DNA of 13,142 bases from Endomicrobiellum devescovinae (GCA_031255495.1 JAIRSK010000070.1:1-13142), one strand, 5' to 3'; counted from the first letter of the stretch, positions 1 to 8,702 are shown. The notes: generated by a model not told the origin, from the letters alone. A program made the numbers and translations.

Positions 1-14
1 ATTAGAAAACTAAA

Positions 15-1103
15 CTACATAAACTTTGAGGCGATTTGGTTGAAAATAAAAACGTGTTCTTTGGCAAGTTTTACTCTATCTTCCTCTTGTATAAGAGTTC
101 CTTCTTTTAAACATTCTAATAGAGCGGATTTATTTTGTGGAGAATTGAAACATTTTATAGATAAACCTTTATACAAAAGCCTTAGTCCTAACATTATTGT
201 TTCAGCCGTATAAAGTTTTTCGTATATATATTCATTTTCTATCGTACAATCTATGTTACTTTCAATAAAATTTATATATTTTTCAATATTTTCTATGTTT
301 TTATATCTATTTTTCTCCAAATATCCGCAAGCGCCTGCTCCAAGACCTATATATTCCAAGTTATGCCAATAATTTGTATTGTGTAAAGCTTCTTTGTTCT
401 TTTTAGCCCAGTTTGAAATTTCATAATGAACGTATTCACTATGTTCCAAAATCTCTACGGTTTTTTCATATATTTCACGCTGCAATGCGTCATCTGCAAC
501 AATGCCGTTTTTGTAAAAAGTCGTATTTTCTTCTATTGATAAGGGATACAACGATAAATGCTCACTGTTAAATATTAATGCTTTTTTCAAAATGCTTTCC
601 CAGTCATTAACAGTTTGATTTGGCAATCCGTATATTAAATCTATATTTATATTATCAAACCCTTCATGTTTTGCATTATCATAACAGGTACAAAAAGTTT
701 TTAAATCATGTATGCGCCCTAAATACTTTAAATATTTATCTTCAACAGATTGAAGTCCTATGCTTAGCCTATTGACGCCTAATTCTTTTAGAATAATTAG
801 CTTTTCTTTTGAAGCCGATTCTGGATTAAGCTCAAAAGTAAATTCTTTTACTTTTGATAAATTGAAGGTATTGCTTAAAGATAGTAGAAGTTTTTGTATT
901 TGTTTAGAAGATAGAACAGATGGAGTACCGCCTCCAATATATATTGAATTTATCTTTTTATTTTTAAACTTTTGGGAATATTTTATCAAAGAATCAATAT
1001 ATTTATCGGATAAATCAGTATCGTATTTTGTTGAGAAAAAGTCGCAATAAAAACACTTTTGCCTACAAAATGGAATGTGTATATATAAACCTATCATATG
1101 CAT
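15..1103 (-). CDS. hemW: HemW-type radical SAM heme chaperone
   Basis: Radical SAM protein of the HemN/HemW family, 362 residues, about the usual HemW length. The [4Fe-4S] cluster motif is seen as C13-x3-C17-x2-C20 followed by D-F. HemN proper carries a further Cys two residues after the third; here it is Phe, as in HemW. GGGTPS lies at 57-62 and the HemW heme-binding signature HNxxYW at 241-246. Known HemW proteins bind heme and pass it to membrane respiratory enzymes and do not oxidise coproporphyrinogen. The first ATG (1103) is preferred over the one two codons later because a weak AAAGATGAG-like ribosome site lies 11 bases before it. It is the last gene seen of the minus-strand cluster, 44 bases after the SPFH gene, and ends in TAG. 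I see no terminator in the 14 bases left. Whether the organism makes or scavenges heme cannot be told here. Confidence 0.9.
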   Translation of the reverse strand: MHMIGLYIHIPFCRQKCFYCDFFSTKYDTDLSDKYIDSLIKYSQKFKNKKINSIYIGGGTPSVLSSKQIQKLLLSLSNTFNLSKVKEFTFELNPESASKEKLIILKELGVNRLSIGLQSVEDKYLKYLGRIHDLKTFCTCYDNAKHEGFDNINIDLIYGLPNQTVNDWESILKKALIFNSEHLSLYPLSIEENTTFYKNGIVADDALQREIYEKTVEILEHSEYVHYEISNWAKKNKEALHNTNYWHNLEYIGLGAGACGYLEKNRYKNIENIEKYINFIESNIDCTIENEYIYEKLYTAETIMLGLRLLYKGLSIKCFNSPQNKSALLECLKEGTLIQEEDRVKLAKEHVFIFNQIASKFM

Positions 1104-1147
1104 AAACCAAAACGCTCATCTTTCAATAAGCATATAAAAAATTTTAA

Positions 1148-2101
1148 TTATTTTTTTACCTGCTTTGGCGTGCCCTTAAACAATTCCGCTATACCTCCAA
1201 GGGATGCCGTAACTCCTGCAGTCTCTAAAGGTAAGAACACTTTTGTAGCTTGTCCATCAGCAACTTTACCCAAAGCCTCCAAATATTTTATGGCAATAAG
1301 ATCGTTTGTAGGGTTGCCCTCATGTATAGCTTTATAAACCATTTCAATTTTATATTTCTCTGCTTCAGCAACTTTTCTTATAGCTTCGGCTTCACCAGTA
1401 GCTTCTAAGACTTGTTTCTCTTTTACAGCTTCTGCGTCAAGAATAACAGCCTGTTTAGCGCCTTCAGCCTTAAGAATAGCAGCTTGTCTTAAGCCTTCAG
1501 CTTCCAAAATATTTGCTCTCTTTTCTCTTTCAGCTTTCATCTGTTTAGACATAGCGTCTGTAATGTCTTTAGGAGGGTCAATTTTTTGTATTTCAACTCT
1601 TGTAACTTTTACACCCCATTTGTCTGTAGCTTCATCCATTACAACTCTAAGCTGAGTGTTTATTTTTTCTCTTGACGTAAGAGTGCTATCCAATTCCATA
1701 TCGCCTATTACGTTTCTTAAGTTTGTCTGAGCAAGCTTTAAAGCTGCAAGTGCAAAATTCTCAATGTTATAAACTACTTTTACAGGATCTGTAACCTGAA
1801 AATAAATTATAGCGTCAACAACAACAGACACATTGTCTTTTGTTATAACGCTTTGCGGGGGAACATCAATAACGCGTTCTCTCATATCTACTCTGAGCAT
1901 TCTTTGAAATATAGGAATTATAATATTTGCTCCTGAGTTCCTTGTCCCTGTGTACTTACCCAAAGTTTCAATAAGTCCTTTTTCGTACTGTTTTATTATT
2001 TTTACGGAGTTAGCTATAAAAATCACAGCAAACGCCGCAATAATTCCTAAAAATATAGTCATCTTGTCCCCTATCCCTAAAATAGCATTTATATATTCCA
2101 T
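1148..2101 (-). CDS. SPFH/stomatin-like membrane protein (QmcA/paraslipin type)
   Basis: A 317-residue SPFH (stomatin/prohibitin/flotillin/HflK) protein. One membrane segment lies at about 14-32, followed by the SPFH core (about 33-190, including GLIETLGKY and the RVDMRERVIDVPPQ stretch), then an Ala/Glu/Lys-rich coiled coil at about 190-255 with AEG/AEA repeats, and a conserved tail with KYLEALGKVADG. This is the usual bacterial QmcA/paraslipin plan and length. Such proteins oligomerise on the inner membrane as microdomain scaffolds and modulate membrane proteases. The ATG at 2101 follows AAAGGA at a good distance; an internal ATG at residue 14 is less likely. It lies 12 bases downstream of the NfeD-family gene, a pairing well known in bacteria and supporting joint function. 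No lesion is visible. Confidence 0.9.
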   Translation of the reverse strand: MEYINAILGIGDKMTIFLGIIAAFAVIFIANSVKIIKQYEKGLIETLGKYTGTRNSGANIIIPIFQRMLRVDMRERVIDVPPQSVITKDNVSVVVDAIIYFQVTDPVKVVYNIENFALAALKLAQTNLRNVIGDMELDSTLTSREKINTQLRVVMDEATDKWGVKVTRVEIQKIDPPKDITDAMSKQMKAEREKRANILEAEGLRQAAILKAEGAKQAVILDAEAVKEKQVLEATGEAEAIRKVAEAEKYKIEMVYKAIHEGNPTNDLIAIKYLEALGKVADGQATKVFLPLETAGVTASLGGIAELFKGTPKQVKK

Positions 2102-2113
2102 TATTTTTTTCCT

Positions 2114-2533
2114 TTACTTTTCAACTGTCAAAGTGGTGCCATTTATCCTTTTAATTTTTACAGTCTCACCTTCTAAAATTTCAACGATAGATTCAGCTCT
2201 CCAAATTTCTCCATAAACCTTTACAAAACCCGGACTGAAAGGAGTAATTTTACTAGTGACAATAGCTTCAGCCCCTATAAGAGCGTCAACATTTGATTCT
2301 ACAGTTTTTGACTTTTTTATCATTTTCTTAAAAAATGGTCTTACAAGATATAAAGATAAAGTTGAAACTATAATAAAAACCATAATTTCAATCCAATGTG
2401 AATTGAAAAGATAAGACGCTCCTGCAGCAAAAAGCGAACCAATAGAAAGACACAAGCAAAAGAAAATAGACGAAGTTGCTATTTCGCAAATTACAAGAAC
2501 AACCGCAATTGTAAGCCATGCAATCCATGTCAT
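2114..2533 (-). CDS. NfeD-family membrane protein, short form
   Basis: A 139-residue NfeD-family protein without the N-terminal ClpP-like serine protease of long NfeD, so the short (YbbJ/YuaF-like) type. Two to three hydrophobic segments fill about residues 1-65, followed by a basic linker and a C-terminal OB-fold at about 78-139 with the family pattern G-x-V-K-V-Y-G-E-x-W-R-A-x-S and a final G-T-T-L-T-V. Short NfeD proteins partner SPFH proteins, and the next gene is one. The start at 2533 is chosen because its ATG overlaps the lepB stop as ATGA and GGAAG sits 8 bases before it; the frame is open upstream to 2548, but that start would lie further inside lepB. The ATGA overlap suggests translational coupling to lepB. 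Confidence 0.85.
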   Translation of the reverse strand: MTWIAWLTIAVVLVICEIATSSIFFCLCLSIGSLFAAGASYLFNSHWIEIMVFIIVSTLSLYLVRPFFKKMIKKSKTVESNVDALIGAEAIVTSKITPFSPGFVKVYGEIWRAESIVEILEGETVKIKRINGTTLTVEK

Positions 2534-3306
2534 GATATAAACTTCCAACGCGTTACAGGCCAGTACAAGAACAAAGCCTTTCCTTTTACATACTCGTCAG
2601 GCAATGGTCCCCAGAAACGCGAGTCAAAAGAAAAATCTCTATTATCGCCCATCATCATATAACAGCCTTCAGGCACAATAACAGGACCAAAATTATCTCT
2701 TATAAAAACAGGCGAAATAGATGTAAAATTTCCTTTTTCCCAAGCTTTCTGATAATCTCCTTCATTTTCAAACAATTTAAAACTTTCAAAAATAGAATCG
2801 TCATTATAAGCTACATAACCTTCTTTTATTAAAACGTCGTTTAAGTAAAGTTTTTTATTTCTTATTTCAACCTTATCGCCAGCAACGCCAACGCACCTTT
2901 TTATGAAATCTTTCTTAACTCCATGTTCTCTTTCGGTAGTCGTCAAAGCCTCAGGAGGGCATTGAAAAACAACAATATCGCCTCTTTCTATCTTCTTTAA
3001 AGCTCCATAACGCTTTCCAACGTATTTAAACGGTATTCTAAAACCATAAAAACACTTGTTAACAAATAGATGATCTCCTTCAAGAAGAGTGTTTCTCATA
3101 CTTCCCGACGGGATTTTAAAAGCTTGAATAAAAAAGAACATAATAAACGACGCTATTATCAAAGAAGTCCAAATAGTATCAGCCCATGAATAAACGTTTT
3201 GAAACAATTTTTTAGAAGTCTGCGTTTTAAAACATTTTTTAAAAATCTGCATTGTCATTGCTATTGCAAAAACAATACCCCCTGCAATAAAAAGTTTCAA
3301 TTCCAT
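2530..3306 (-). CDS. lepB: signal peptidase I
   Basis: Membrane serine protease that removes signal peptides from exported preproteins; 258 residues. Two N-terminal membrane segments are visible (about 4-22 and 45-64), with the catalytic domain expected on the periplasmic side. The nucleophile is Ser69 in IPSGSM; the general base is Lys136 in FIKRCVG. Box E is present as GDNRDFSFDSRFWG (220-233). The insert between boxes D and E (about 150-210) is moderate. The start is well supported: AGAGGT lies 7 bases before the ATG. It sits 38 bases after lepA, a common lepA-lepB order, and overlaps nfeD by four bases. All catalytic residues look intact. Likely substrates in this window are the secreted DUF2608-like protein and the outer-membrane protein upstream of lepA. 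Confidence 0.95.
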   Translation of the reverse strand: MELKLFIAGGIVFAIAMTMQIFKKCFKTQTSKKLFQNVYSWADTIWTSLIIASFIMFFFIQAFKIPSGSMRNTLLEGDHLFVNKCFYGFRIPFKYVGKRYGALKKIERGDIVVFQCPPEALTTTEREHGVKKDFIKRCVGVAGDKVEIRNKKLYLNDVLIKEGYVAYNDDSIFESFKLFENEGDYQKAWEKGNFTSISPVFIRDNFGPVIVPEGCYMMMGDNRDFSFDSRFWGPLPDEYVKGKALFLYWPVTRWKFIS

Positions 3307-3344
3307 AATATTTACCTCTTTTTCTATATTTAAATTAATTATAA

Positions 3345-5132
3345 TTATTCATCTATTTTAAGAACAGCTACAAAAGCTTCTGACGGAATTTCTACTCTCC
3401 CAAACTGTCTCATTTTACGTTTACCTTCTTTTTGCTTTTCAAGCAGCTTACGCTTTCTGGTTATGTCACCGCCATAACATTTTGCAAGAACGTCTTTACG
3501 CATAGCTGATATTGTTTCCCTGGCAATTACTTTATTGTTTACTTTTGCCTGTATAGGTATTTCAAACATATGCCTTGGGATAATACCTTTTAATTTCTCG
3601 GCAAGATAATGAGCGGAAGTTTGAGCTTTATCCTTATGCGTAATAACTGTAAAAGCATCTACAACTTCTGAATTTATCATAATCTCTAGTTTGACTAAAT
3701 CCCCAAGTTGCGGTTCTATATGCTCATAATCAAAAGAAGCGTATCCTTTTGAAGCTGATTTTAACGCATCGTAAAAACCAACTATTATTTCCGCAAGCGG
3801 CATATGATATTTCAAAAGAGCTATTTTAACATTCATATACTTCATTGAAGTCTGTTTTCCTCTTCTCTTTTGACAGAGGTCAAGCATAGCTCCTAAATAC
3901 TCAACAGGACAAATAATGGTAGCTTCAACATACGGCTCCCAAATTTCTTCAATATCGGCATTATTTGGAAATTTGGAAGGATTGTCTATAGTAACATATT
4001 TACCTTTTGTTTTCACCTTATAAACAACATTTGGCGCCGTAACCAAAAGACTTAAATCAAACTCTCTTTCAAGTCTTTCTTTAATTATTTCCAAATGCAA
4101 AGAACCTAAAAATCCACACCTAAAACCAAATCCTAAAGCCACAGACGTTTCAGGGAAATATACAAGCGAAGCGTCTGAAAGTTTGAGCTTTTCCAAAGCA
4201 GTCTTCAAACTGTCGTATTCGGAAGTGCTGTTTGGATAAAGACCCGCAAAAACAAATGGATTTATTTCTTTATATCCCTCGTGAGGATGTTTTGTTGGAT
4301 TTGAGCTCTCAGTTATAGTGTCGCCAATTTTTATATCCCTAATATCTTTTATGCCAGCAACTACATACCCCACTTCACCTGAAGAAAGTTCTGACGCTTC
4401 TATCATCTTTATTTTCATATACCCAACTTCAAGAACTTCATGTTCAGCTCCAGAAGCCATAAAACGAACCTTCATTCCTTTGCGTATTTTGCCGTCAAAT
4501 ACTCTTATTATGACTATAACGCCTCTGTAAGATTCGTAAAAAGAATCAAAAATTAAAGCTGATAAAGGTTCATCATTTATAATTTTTGCTGGCGGAATAT
4601 TTGCAATAACAGAATCAACTATTTCATTTATTCCTATGCCTTCCTTAGCGCTCGCAAGAATTGGTTCAGCATTTACACCAAGACCTTCTTTCATTTGCTC
4701 ATATGCACTGTCAACATCGGCAGTAGGCAAATCTATTTTGTTTATAACAGGAACAATTTTTAAATTAGCATTCTTAGCAAGCATGGTATTTGCAAGCGTT
4801 TGAGCTTCAACGCCTTGAGTAGCGTCTATCACTAAAATCGCACCTTCGCAAGCTGCTAATGCTCTTGAAACTTCGTATGTAAAATCAACATGACCTGGCG
4901 TGTCTATCAAATTTAAAACATAAGTTTGACCGCTTTTATCTGTATAATTCATTCTTACGGCTTTAGCTTTTATTGTTATTCCTCTTTCCCTTTCAAGCTC
5001 CATACCATCAAGTATTTGGTCTTTCATTTCTCTTTTTGAAATTGTGCCAGTATATTCAAGAAGTCTGTCGGCAAGAGTGCTTTTTCCGTGATCAATATGA
5101 GCTATAATGCAAAAATTCCTTATGTTAGACAT
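3345..5132 (-). CDS. lepA: elongation factor 4 (LepA), ribosomal back-translocating GTPase
   Basis: Translational GTPase LepA/EF4, 595 residues from the ATG at 5132, the normal family length. Visible G motifs are AHIDHGKST (11-19), switch I RGITIKA (50-56), DTPGH (77-81) and NKID (131-134). Then come domain II, the EF-G-like domains and the diagnostic LepA C-terminal domain (KRKLLEKQKEGKRKMRQFG near the end), which separates it from EF-G. It acts on stalled or mistranslocated ribosomes and in initiation or assembly. A TTG codon directly precedes the ATG and is open in frame; the AAGGGA site upstream could serve either, but ATG is the simpler choice. It starts 22 bases after the outer-membrane gene and is followed by lepB. 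No damaged residues are visible. Confidence 0.97.
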   Translation of the reverse strand: MSNIRNFCIIAHIDHGKSTLADRLLEYTGTISKREMKDQILDGMELERERGITIKAKAVRMNYTDKSGQTYVLNLIDTPGHVDFTYEVSRALAACEGAILVIDATQGVEAQTLANTMLAKNANLKIVPVINKIDLPTADVDSAYEQMKEGLGVNAEPILASAKEGIGINEIVDSVIANIPPAKIINDEPLSALIFDSFYESYRGVIVIIRVFDGKIRKGMKVRFMASGAEHEVLEVGYMKIKMIEASELSSGEVGYVVAGIKDIRDIKIGDTITESSNPTKHPHEGYKEINPFVFAGLYPNSTSEYDSLKTALEKLKLSDASLVYFPETSVALGFGFRCGFLGSLHLEIIKERLEREFDLSLLVTAPNVVYKVKTKGKYVTIDNPSKFPNNADIEEIWEPYVEATIICPVEYLGAMLDLCQKRRGKQTSMKYMNVKIALLKYHMPLAEIIVGFYDALKSASKGYASFDYEHIEPQLGDLVKLEIMINSEVVDAFTVITHKDKAQTSAHYLAEKLKGIIPRHMFEIPIQAKVNNKVIARETISAMRKDVLAKCYGGDITRKRKLLEKQKEGKRKMRQFGRVEIPSEAFVAVLKIDE

Positions 5133-5154
5133 CAATATTTTCCCTTATAATCAT

Positions 5155-5958
5155 TTACTTTTGAAACATATTGAAAGAAAATCCTAAAGCTATGTAGAAC
5201 ATTCTTTCAACATCATTAGTCCAGCTATGAGATTCAATCCTTGAATGGTCAAAATAAACTATATACCCTATTTCCGTCGTAAGCCACGGACCTGTTTTTA
5301 GAAATAATCTGTTTTCCCAATAAATATCTTCGCACGTCGGTCTAAATGTTTCAAAAATTCTAAATTGCGAAGTAAATTTCGTGTTTTGACGAAACACGAA
5401 AATATAATCTATAACCGATTCACCGCCAAAATCCCTTTCAACATCTTTCTTAGAATTAAAAATTTGTTTAAATGCAGCTCCAGCTCTGACTTTTAAAGTA
5501 TTCATTGAGCTGTTTATAAGTGTAAAATTCAAACCAGCAGATTCTATGTACGTTACTGGATCCCAAAATTTATTATTCTGCGATAAAATATAAAAAGAAC
5601 CATACGGCTGTAAATTTTTAAATATTTTATACGTATATACCGAATTAAATTCTATTGTGTCCAAACTTATGGAGCTTGAACCGTTAGAAACTGTTTCACC
5701 GTAATACTCTTTCAAAGTATTTAACCAGTTTGAAGACTGACTGTCTCTGACAGCAGATGTATCTAGTCTGCCCTACCATGCTCTTGAATATGTTTCTTTG
5801 CCAGTCCAATTTTTGCTTATATCAGTCTGATTATACGACCACGTAAAAATACCTGAAAACTTCCAAGGTTTGGTCAAAGATTCTTGTTGTACAGCTTGTC
5901 CAAAAGAACAATCTGCATAGAAAAACAAACAAAATAAAAAAGCCAATGCTTTTTTCAT
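5155..5958 (-). pseudogene. outer-membrane beta-barrel protein (DUF3078-like), interrupted by one in-frame TAG
   Basis: Reading on from 5958 gives one continuous frame of 267 codons broken only by TAG at 5773-5775 (codon 62). The N-terminus is a clear signal peptide (MKKALAFLFCLFFYADCSFG, cleavage near 21), after a strong AGAGGAG site. The remainder has alternating aromatic/polar strands and ends in Phe-rich NMFQK, as expected for a barrel. The opening (KPWKFSGIFTWSYNQTDISK), a Trp-rich central stretch and a YYGET segment followed by SLDTIEF resemble the DUF3078 envelope family; this is recognition by eye. The codon context AW-stop-GRLD fits a CAG-to-TAG change. The rest of the frame is clean, so the loss is very recent, or the amber is read through, or the base is wrong. 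It lies between cinA (56 bases) and lepA (22 bases) in a tight cluster. Function unknown. Confidence 0.7.
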
Positions 5959-6014
5959 CGTATCTCCTCTGTAACAATCGGATTATTTGTACAGGAATCA
6001 ACTTTGAGATTATT

Positions 6015-7301
6015 TCATTTTTTAGGCTGTTTTTCAATCAATTTTTTTCTCAAGCAATCCAAAACCGTATTGACTGTTTTGTCTCTTATATCTTTTCGTG
6101 TTCCGACAAAATTGAATTTGAAACTTTCGGCTTTTTTATTGTCGGCAAAGCCAACGTAAACTAACCCAACTGGCTTGTCTTTTGAACCTCCGCCAGGACC
6201 CGCAATACCAGTAACAGAAAAAGCATAATCGCTTCCTGAAAGATTTAAAATACCTCTAGCCATTTCTTTTGCAGTCTCTTCGCTTACTGCTCCAAATTTC
6301 TTTAAAGTTTCTTCTTTTACACCGAGAATTTTAAGTTTGGACTCATTGGAATAAGTTACTACGGAACTTTTAAAGTACAAAGAACTGCCCGCAATATCTG
6401 TAATAGCCGATGCTATTTTCCCTCCGGTACAAGACTCTGCGAAAGAAATAGTTTTTCTCTTTTGAATAAGAAGTTTTCCCACTACAGACGCAAGACTATC
6501 ATCGTTATATCCAAAAATATTATCTTTTAAAACTTCGCCAAATCTTAAATTTAAATTCTTTATTGAACTATCTACAACAAACTCGTCACTACCTGAAACT
6601 GCAAATTTTATATCTACTATAGAGTCGCTTGCCAAAATACCAAATTCCACAGTTTGCGAATCTCCAAATTTAGCTTCCTCAATAACTGGTTTTATTGCTT
6701 CGGCAATTGCAGATTCTGATAAACCAAACACACGTAAGGAAACATTTTTCCTTATACCCGAAGAATAACTTTTTAAAAATGGTTCAACGTTTTCTTCAAA
6801 CATCGGCTTCATTTCTCTTGGAGGACCAGGAAGCAAAAACAAAGTTTTGCGACACTTTTTTCCATCACTCTTAAATTCAAAATGCAGCATTTGTCCCGGC
6901 GCTGTGCCTAAACGATTTTCCAAAACTTTAGCGCCGCTAAGTATATTAGCCTGCCTTTCGTTGATTTTTGGTATTTTTGAAATTGATTTTTTAGCAAAGT
7001 ATTCTTGTATAGACTTTAAAACTTTCTCGTCAGAATAAATTGGAAGCCTCAAGCATTCAGCTGCAGTTTCAACAGTTATGTCATCAAAAGTCGGACCAAG
7101 TCCTCCTGTTACAACTATTATATTACTTCTTGAAAAAGCAATGTTAAAATGCTTTGCTAAATCTTGTTTTTTATCGCCTATGTCAGTAATACAAGATAAC
7201 TCAAGACCTATGTTAAATAACCTTGAGCCTATATAAGCTGCATTTGTATTAAGTTTTCCAGCAAGAAGTTCGCTTCCTGTGCAAATAAGTTCTATTTTCA
7301 C
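6015..7301 (-). CDS. cinA: CinA: competence/damage-inducible protein with nicotinamide-nucleotide amidase domain
   Basis: Full two-domain CinA of 428 residues. The N-terminal MoeA/MogA-like COG1058 domain (1 to about 175) shows ELLAGKLNTN, TGGLGPTFDDIT (65-76) and LPGPPREMKP (157-166); in relatives it hydrolyses ADP-ribose-type nucleotides. The C-terminal PncC domain (about 270-428) has AESCTGG (288-294, with the conserved Ser at 290) and SVTGIAGPGGG; it deamidates nicotinamide mononucleotide for pyridine-nucleotide salvage. The start is GTG at 7301. Its likely ribosome site, AGGA, is inside the last codons of thrC (ATA-GGA-TTT-TAA), with only four bases between the two genes, so coupling to thrC is likely. 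The frame is intact. Confidence 0.92.
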   Translation of the reverse strand: MKIELICTGSELLAGKLNTNAAYIGSRLFNIGLELSCITDIGDKKQDLAKHFNIAFSRSNIIVVTGGLGPTFDDITVETAAECLRLPIYSDEKVLKSIQEYFAKKSISKIPKINERQANILSGAKVLENRLGTAPGQMLHFEFKSDGKKCRKTLFLLPGPPREMKPMFEENVEPFLKSYSSGIRKNVSLRVFGLSESAIAEAIKPVIEEAKFGDSQTVEFGILASDSIVDIKFAVSGSDEFVVDSSIKNLNLRFGEVLKDNIFGYNDDSLASVVGKLLIQKRKTISFAESCTGGKIASAITDIAGSSLYFKSSVVTYSNESKLKILGVKEETLKKFGAVSEETAKEMARGILNLSGSDYAFSVTGIAGPGGGSKDKPVGLVYVGFADNKKAESFKFNFVGTRKDIRDKTVNTVLDCLRKKLIEKQPKK

Positions 7302-7305
7302 AAAA

Positions 7306-8370
7306 TTAAAATCCTATAGCATCTATTATATCTTTCATATTTGCTTTAACTTTTTTAGGTTTTACAGCAATAGAAACAGCAGTGTCTGGATCTTTTAGAC
7401 CATGTCCTGTAAGTATGCACACAGCTTTTCCAAATTTATTATTTTTGAAATAGCCCAGCTTAACGTATTTTATAAGCCCAGCAATAGACGATGCCGAGGC
7501 AGGCTCGCAAAAAACACCTTCTGTAGCGGCTACAATTCTATACGCTTCTAATATTTCTTCATCAGTTACTTTGTCTATAACTCCTTTTGATTCATCTCTT
7601 GCTTCTACTGCCGTTTTCCAAGAAGCAGGATTTCCTATTCTTATAGCAGTAGCTATTGTCTCAGGTTTTGCTATAGGATGCCCTTCAACTATAGGGGCAG
7701 CACCTGCTGCTTGGAAACCCATCATTTTTGGGAGAGCATATTTAGAAGGTTCCGATTTATTATAATCTTTATATCCTTTCCAATACGCCGTAATATTTCC
7801 AGCATTGCCGACAGGCATAAATTGATAATTAGGAGCTTCGCCTAGACATTCGCATATTTCATATGCCGCTGTTTTTTGTCCCTCAATTCTGTATGGATTA
7901 ACAGAATTTACTAAAGTTATAGGATATTTTTCACTTAATTCTTTTGCAAAATTCAATGCATCGTCAAAGTTGCCGTTTATTTCCAAAACTTCAGCTCTGT
8001 GCATAACAGCTTGAGACAGTTTTCCCAAAGCTATTTTCCCCTCAGGTATAAGAACAACGCATTTTATACCTGCTCTTGCAGCGTATGCTGCTGCTGATGC
8101 GGACGTGTTTCCCGTTGAAGCACAAATAACTACTTTGCTTCCAACCTCAACAGCTTTTGAAACAGCCATTGTCATTCCTCTGTCTTTAAACGAACCTGTA
8201 GGATTCATACCTTCAAATTTAAAATATATTTCACCGTTAAAACCTATTTTTAGGGGAAGATTTCTAGCTTTTATAAGCGGTGTGTTTCCTTCATGAAGAG
8301 ATATAACAGGAGTAGTATCGCTTACTGGCAAGAATTTTCTGTATTTTTCAATTAAACCTTTGTAAATCAT
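7306..8370 (-). CDS. thrC: threonine synthase
   Basis: PLP-dependent lyase converting O-phosphohomoserine to threonine; 354 residues, the compact bacterial type. The PLP lysine is Lys62 in NPTGSFKDRG (56-65). STGNTSASAAA (85-95) and the glycine-rich phosphate loop GNAGN (188-192) are present, as is a late STxxT-like EPASASS segment typical of the fold. The start ATG has AAGGA eight bases before it. This is the first gene of the minus-strand cluster, and a promoter candidate lies 58-86 bases upstream of its start codon. Together with absent amino-acid decay lesions it implies that threonine synthesis is still under selection. Other PLP fold-type II enzymes (threonine dehydratase) are less likely given the length and the NPTGSFKDRG form. 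Confidence 0.93.
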   Translation of the reverse strand: MIYKGLIEKYRKFLPVSDTTPVISLHEGNTPLIKARNLPLKIGFNGEIYFKFEGMNPTGSFKDRGMTMAVSKAVEVGSKVVICASTGNTSASAAAYAARAGIKCVVLIPEGKIALGKLSQAVMHRAEVLEINGNFDDALNFAKELSEKYPITLVNSVNPYRIEGQKTAAYEICECLGEAPNYQFMPVGNAGNITAYWKGYKDYNKSEPSKYALPKMMGFQAAGAAPIVEGHPIAKPETIATAIRIGNPASWKTAVEARDESKGVIDKVTDEEILEAYRIVAATEGVFCEPASASSIAGLIKYVKLGYFKNNKFGKAVCILTGHGLKDPDTAVSIAVKPKKVKANMKDIIDAIGF

Positions 8371-8427
8371 TTCATTTATCCTTTTTCAAAATGCAATATA
8401 ATGCAATATTATAATATTAACGTATTG

Positions 8428-8456
8428 ATTTTATTATTTTCAGACTATTAAAGCAA
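8428..8456 (-). promoter_or_regulatory. candidate sigma70 promoter for the thrC-to-hemW cluster
   Basis: On the minus strand TTGCTT (8456-8451) is followed after 17 bases by TAAAAT (8433-8428), leaving a leader of about 50 bases before thrC. A better -10 box (TATAAT, 8413-8408) lies closer but lacks a -35. In such AT-rich DNA chance matches are common. Confidence 0.4.
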
Positions 8457-8594
8457 TGAATAAAAATAAAAAGCTATTAAGTTTGCTGTGAAATAAGTTT
8501 TATTTTTGTATTAATACATTAAAATTAGATTTCTCTATAAAATCAAATATAAATGGAATAAAATATTACTGAGATAGATAAAAGATAGTCAATG

Positions 8595-8623
8595 TTGCTT
8601 ACTAAGATTTGATTTGGTAGAAT
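8595..8623 (+). promoter_or_regulatory. candidate sigma70 promoter for the DUF2608-like gene
   Basis: TTGCTT (8595-8600), exactly 17 bases, then TAGAAT (8618-8623), about 80 bases before the start codon. The -35 hexamer is identical to the one proposed on the opposite strand. Confidence 0.4.
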
Positions 8624-8690
8624 TTAGGGCTGTTATTAGTTATCTAATCTATCAATATTATTGTTTAGTATAGATAAACGATTAAAATTA

Positions 8691-8696
8691 AAGGAG
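8691..8696 (+). promoter_or_regulatory. ribosome binding site deciding the start at 8703
   Basis: AAGGAG lies six bases before ATG 8703. An in-frame upstream start at 8661 has no such site and would place a charged stretch ahead of the signal peptide, so the downstream ATG is chosen. Confidence 0.75.
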
Positions 8697-8702
8697 ATGT
8701 TT

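Larger units (their letters stand above)
8371..8702. other. divergent intergenic region between thrC and the DUF2608-like gene
   Basis: About 330 very AT-rich bases separate two genes transcribed away from each other. The region holds promoter candidates for both strands, a short tandem TGCAATAT repeat (near 8393-8410) and no convincing coding frame, tRNA or strong hairpin. Confidence 0.7.

Noticed and set aside
15..1103. Annotation as HemN (oxygen-independent coproporphyrinogen oxidase)
   Set aside because: The fourth cluster-region Cys of HemN is absent (CDF follows) and the HemW HNxxYW motif is present.
1950..2216. Plus-strand open frames opposite the SPFH, nfeD, lepA, cinA and thrC genes
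   Set aside because: They mirror well-supported minus-strand genes, have no family features and mostly lack ribosome sites.
5133..5135. TTG start for lepA one codon upstream
   Set aside because: The adjacent ATG with the same ribosome site suffices; the alternative adds a single residue.
5773..5775. Reassigned TAG codon (stop-codon recoding)
   Set aside because: hemW uses TAG as a natural stop and no other internal TAG is seen in the intact genes, so a genetic-code change is not supported.
8371..8702. tRNA or riboswitch ahead of thrC or the HAD gene
   Set aside because: No cloverleaf, no T-loop consensus and no recognised aptamer core were found by eye.
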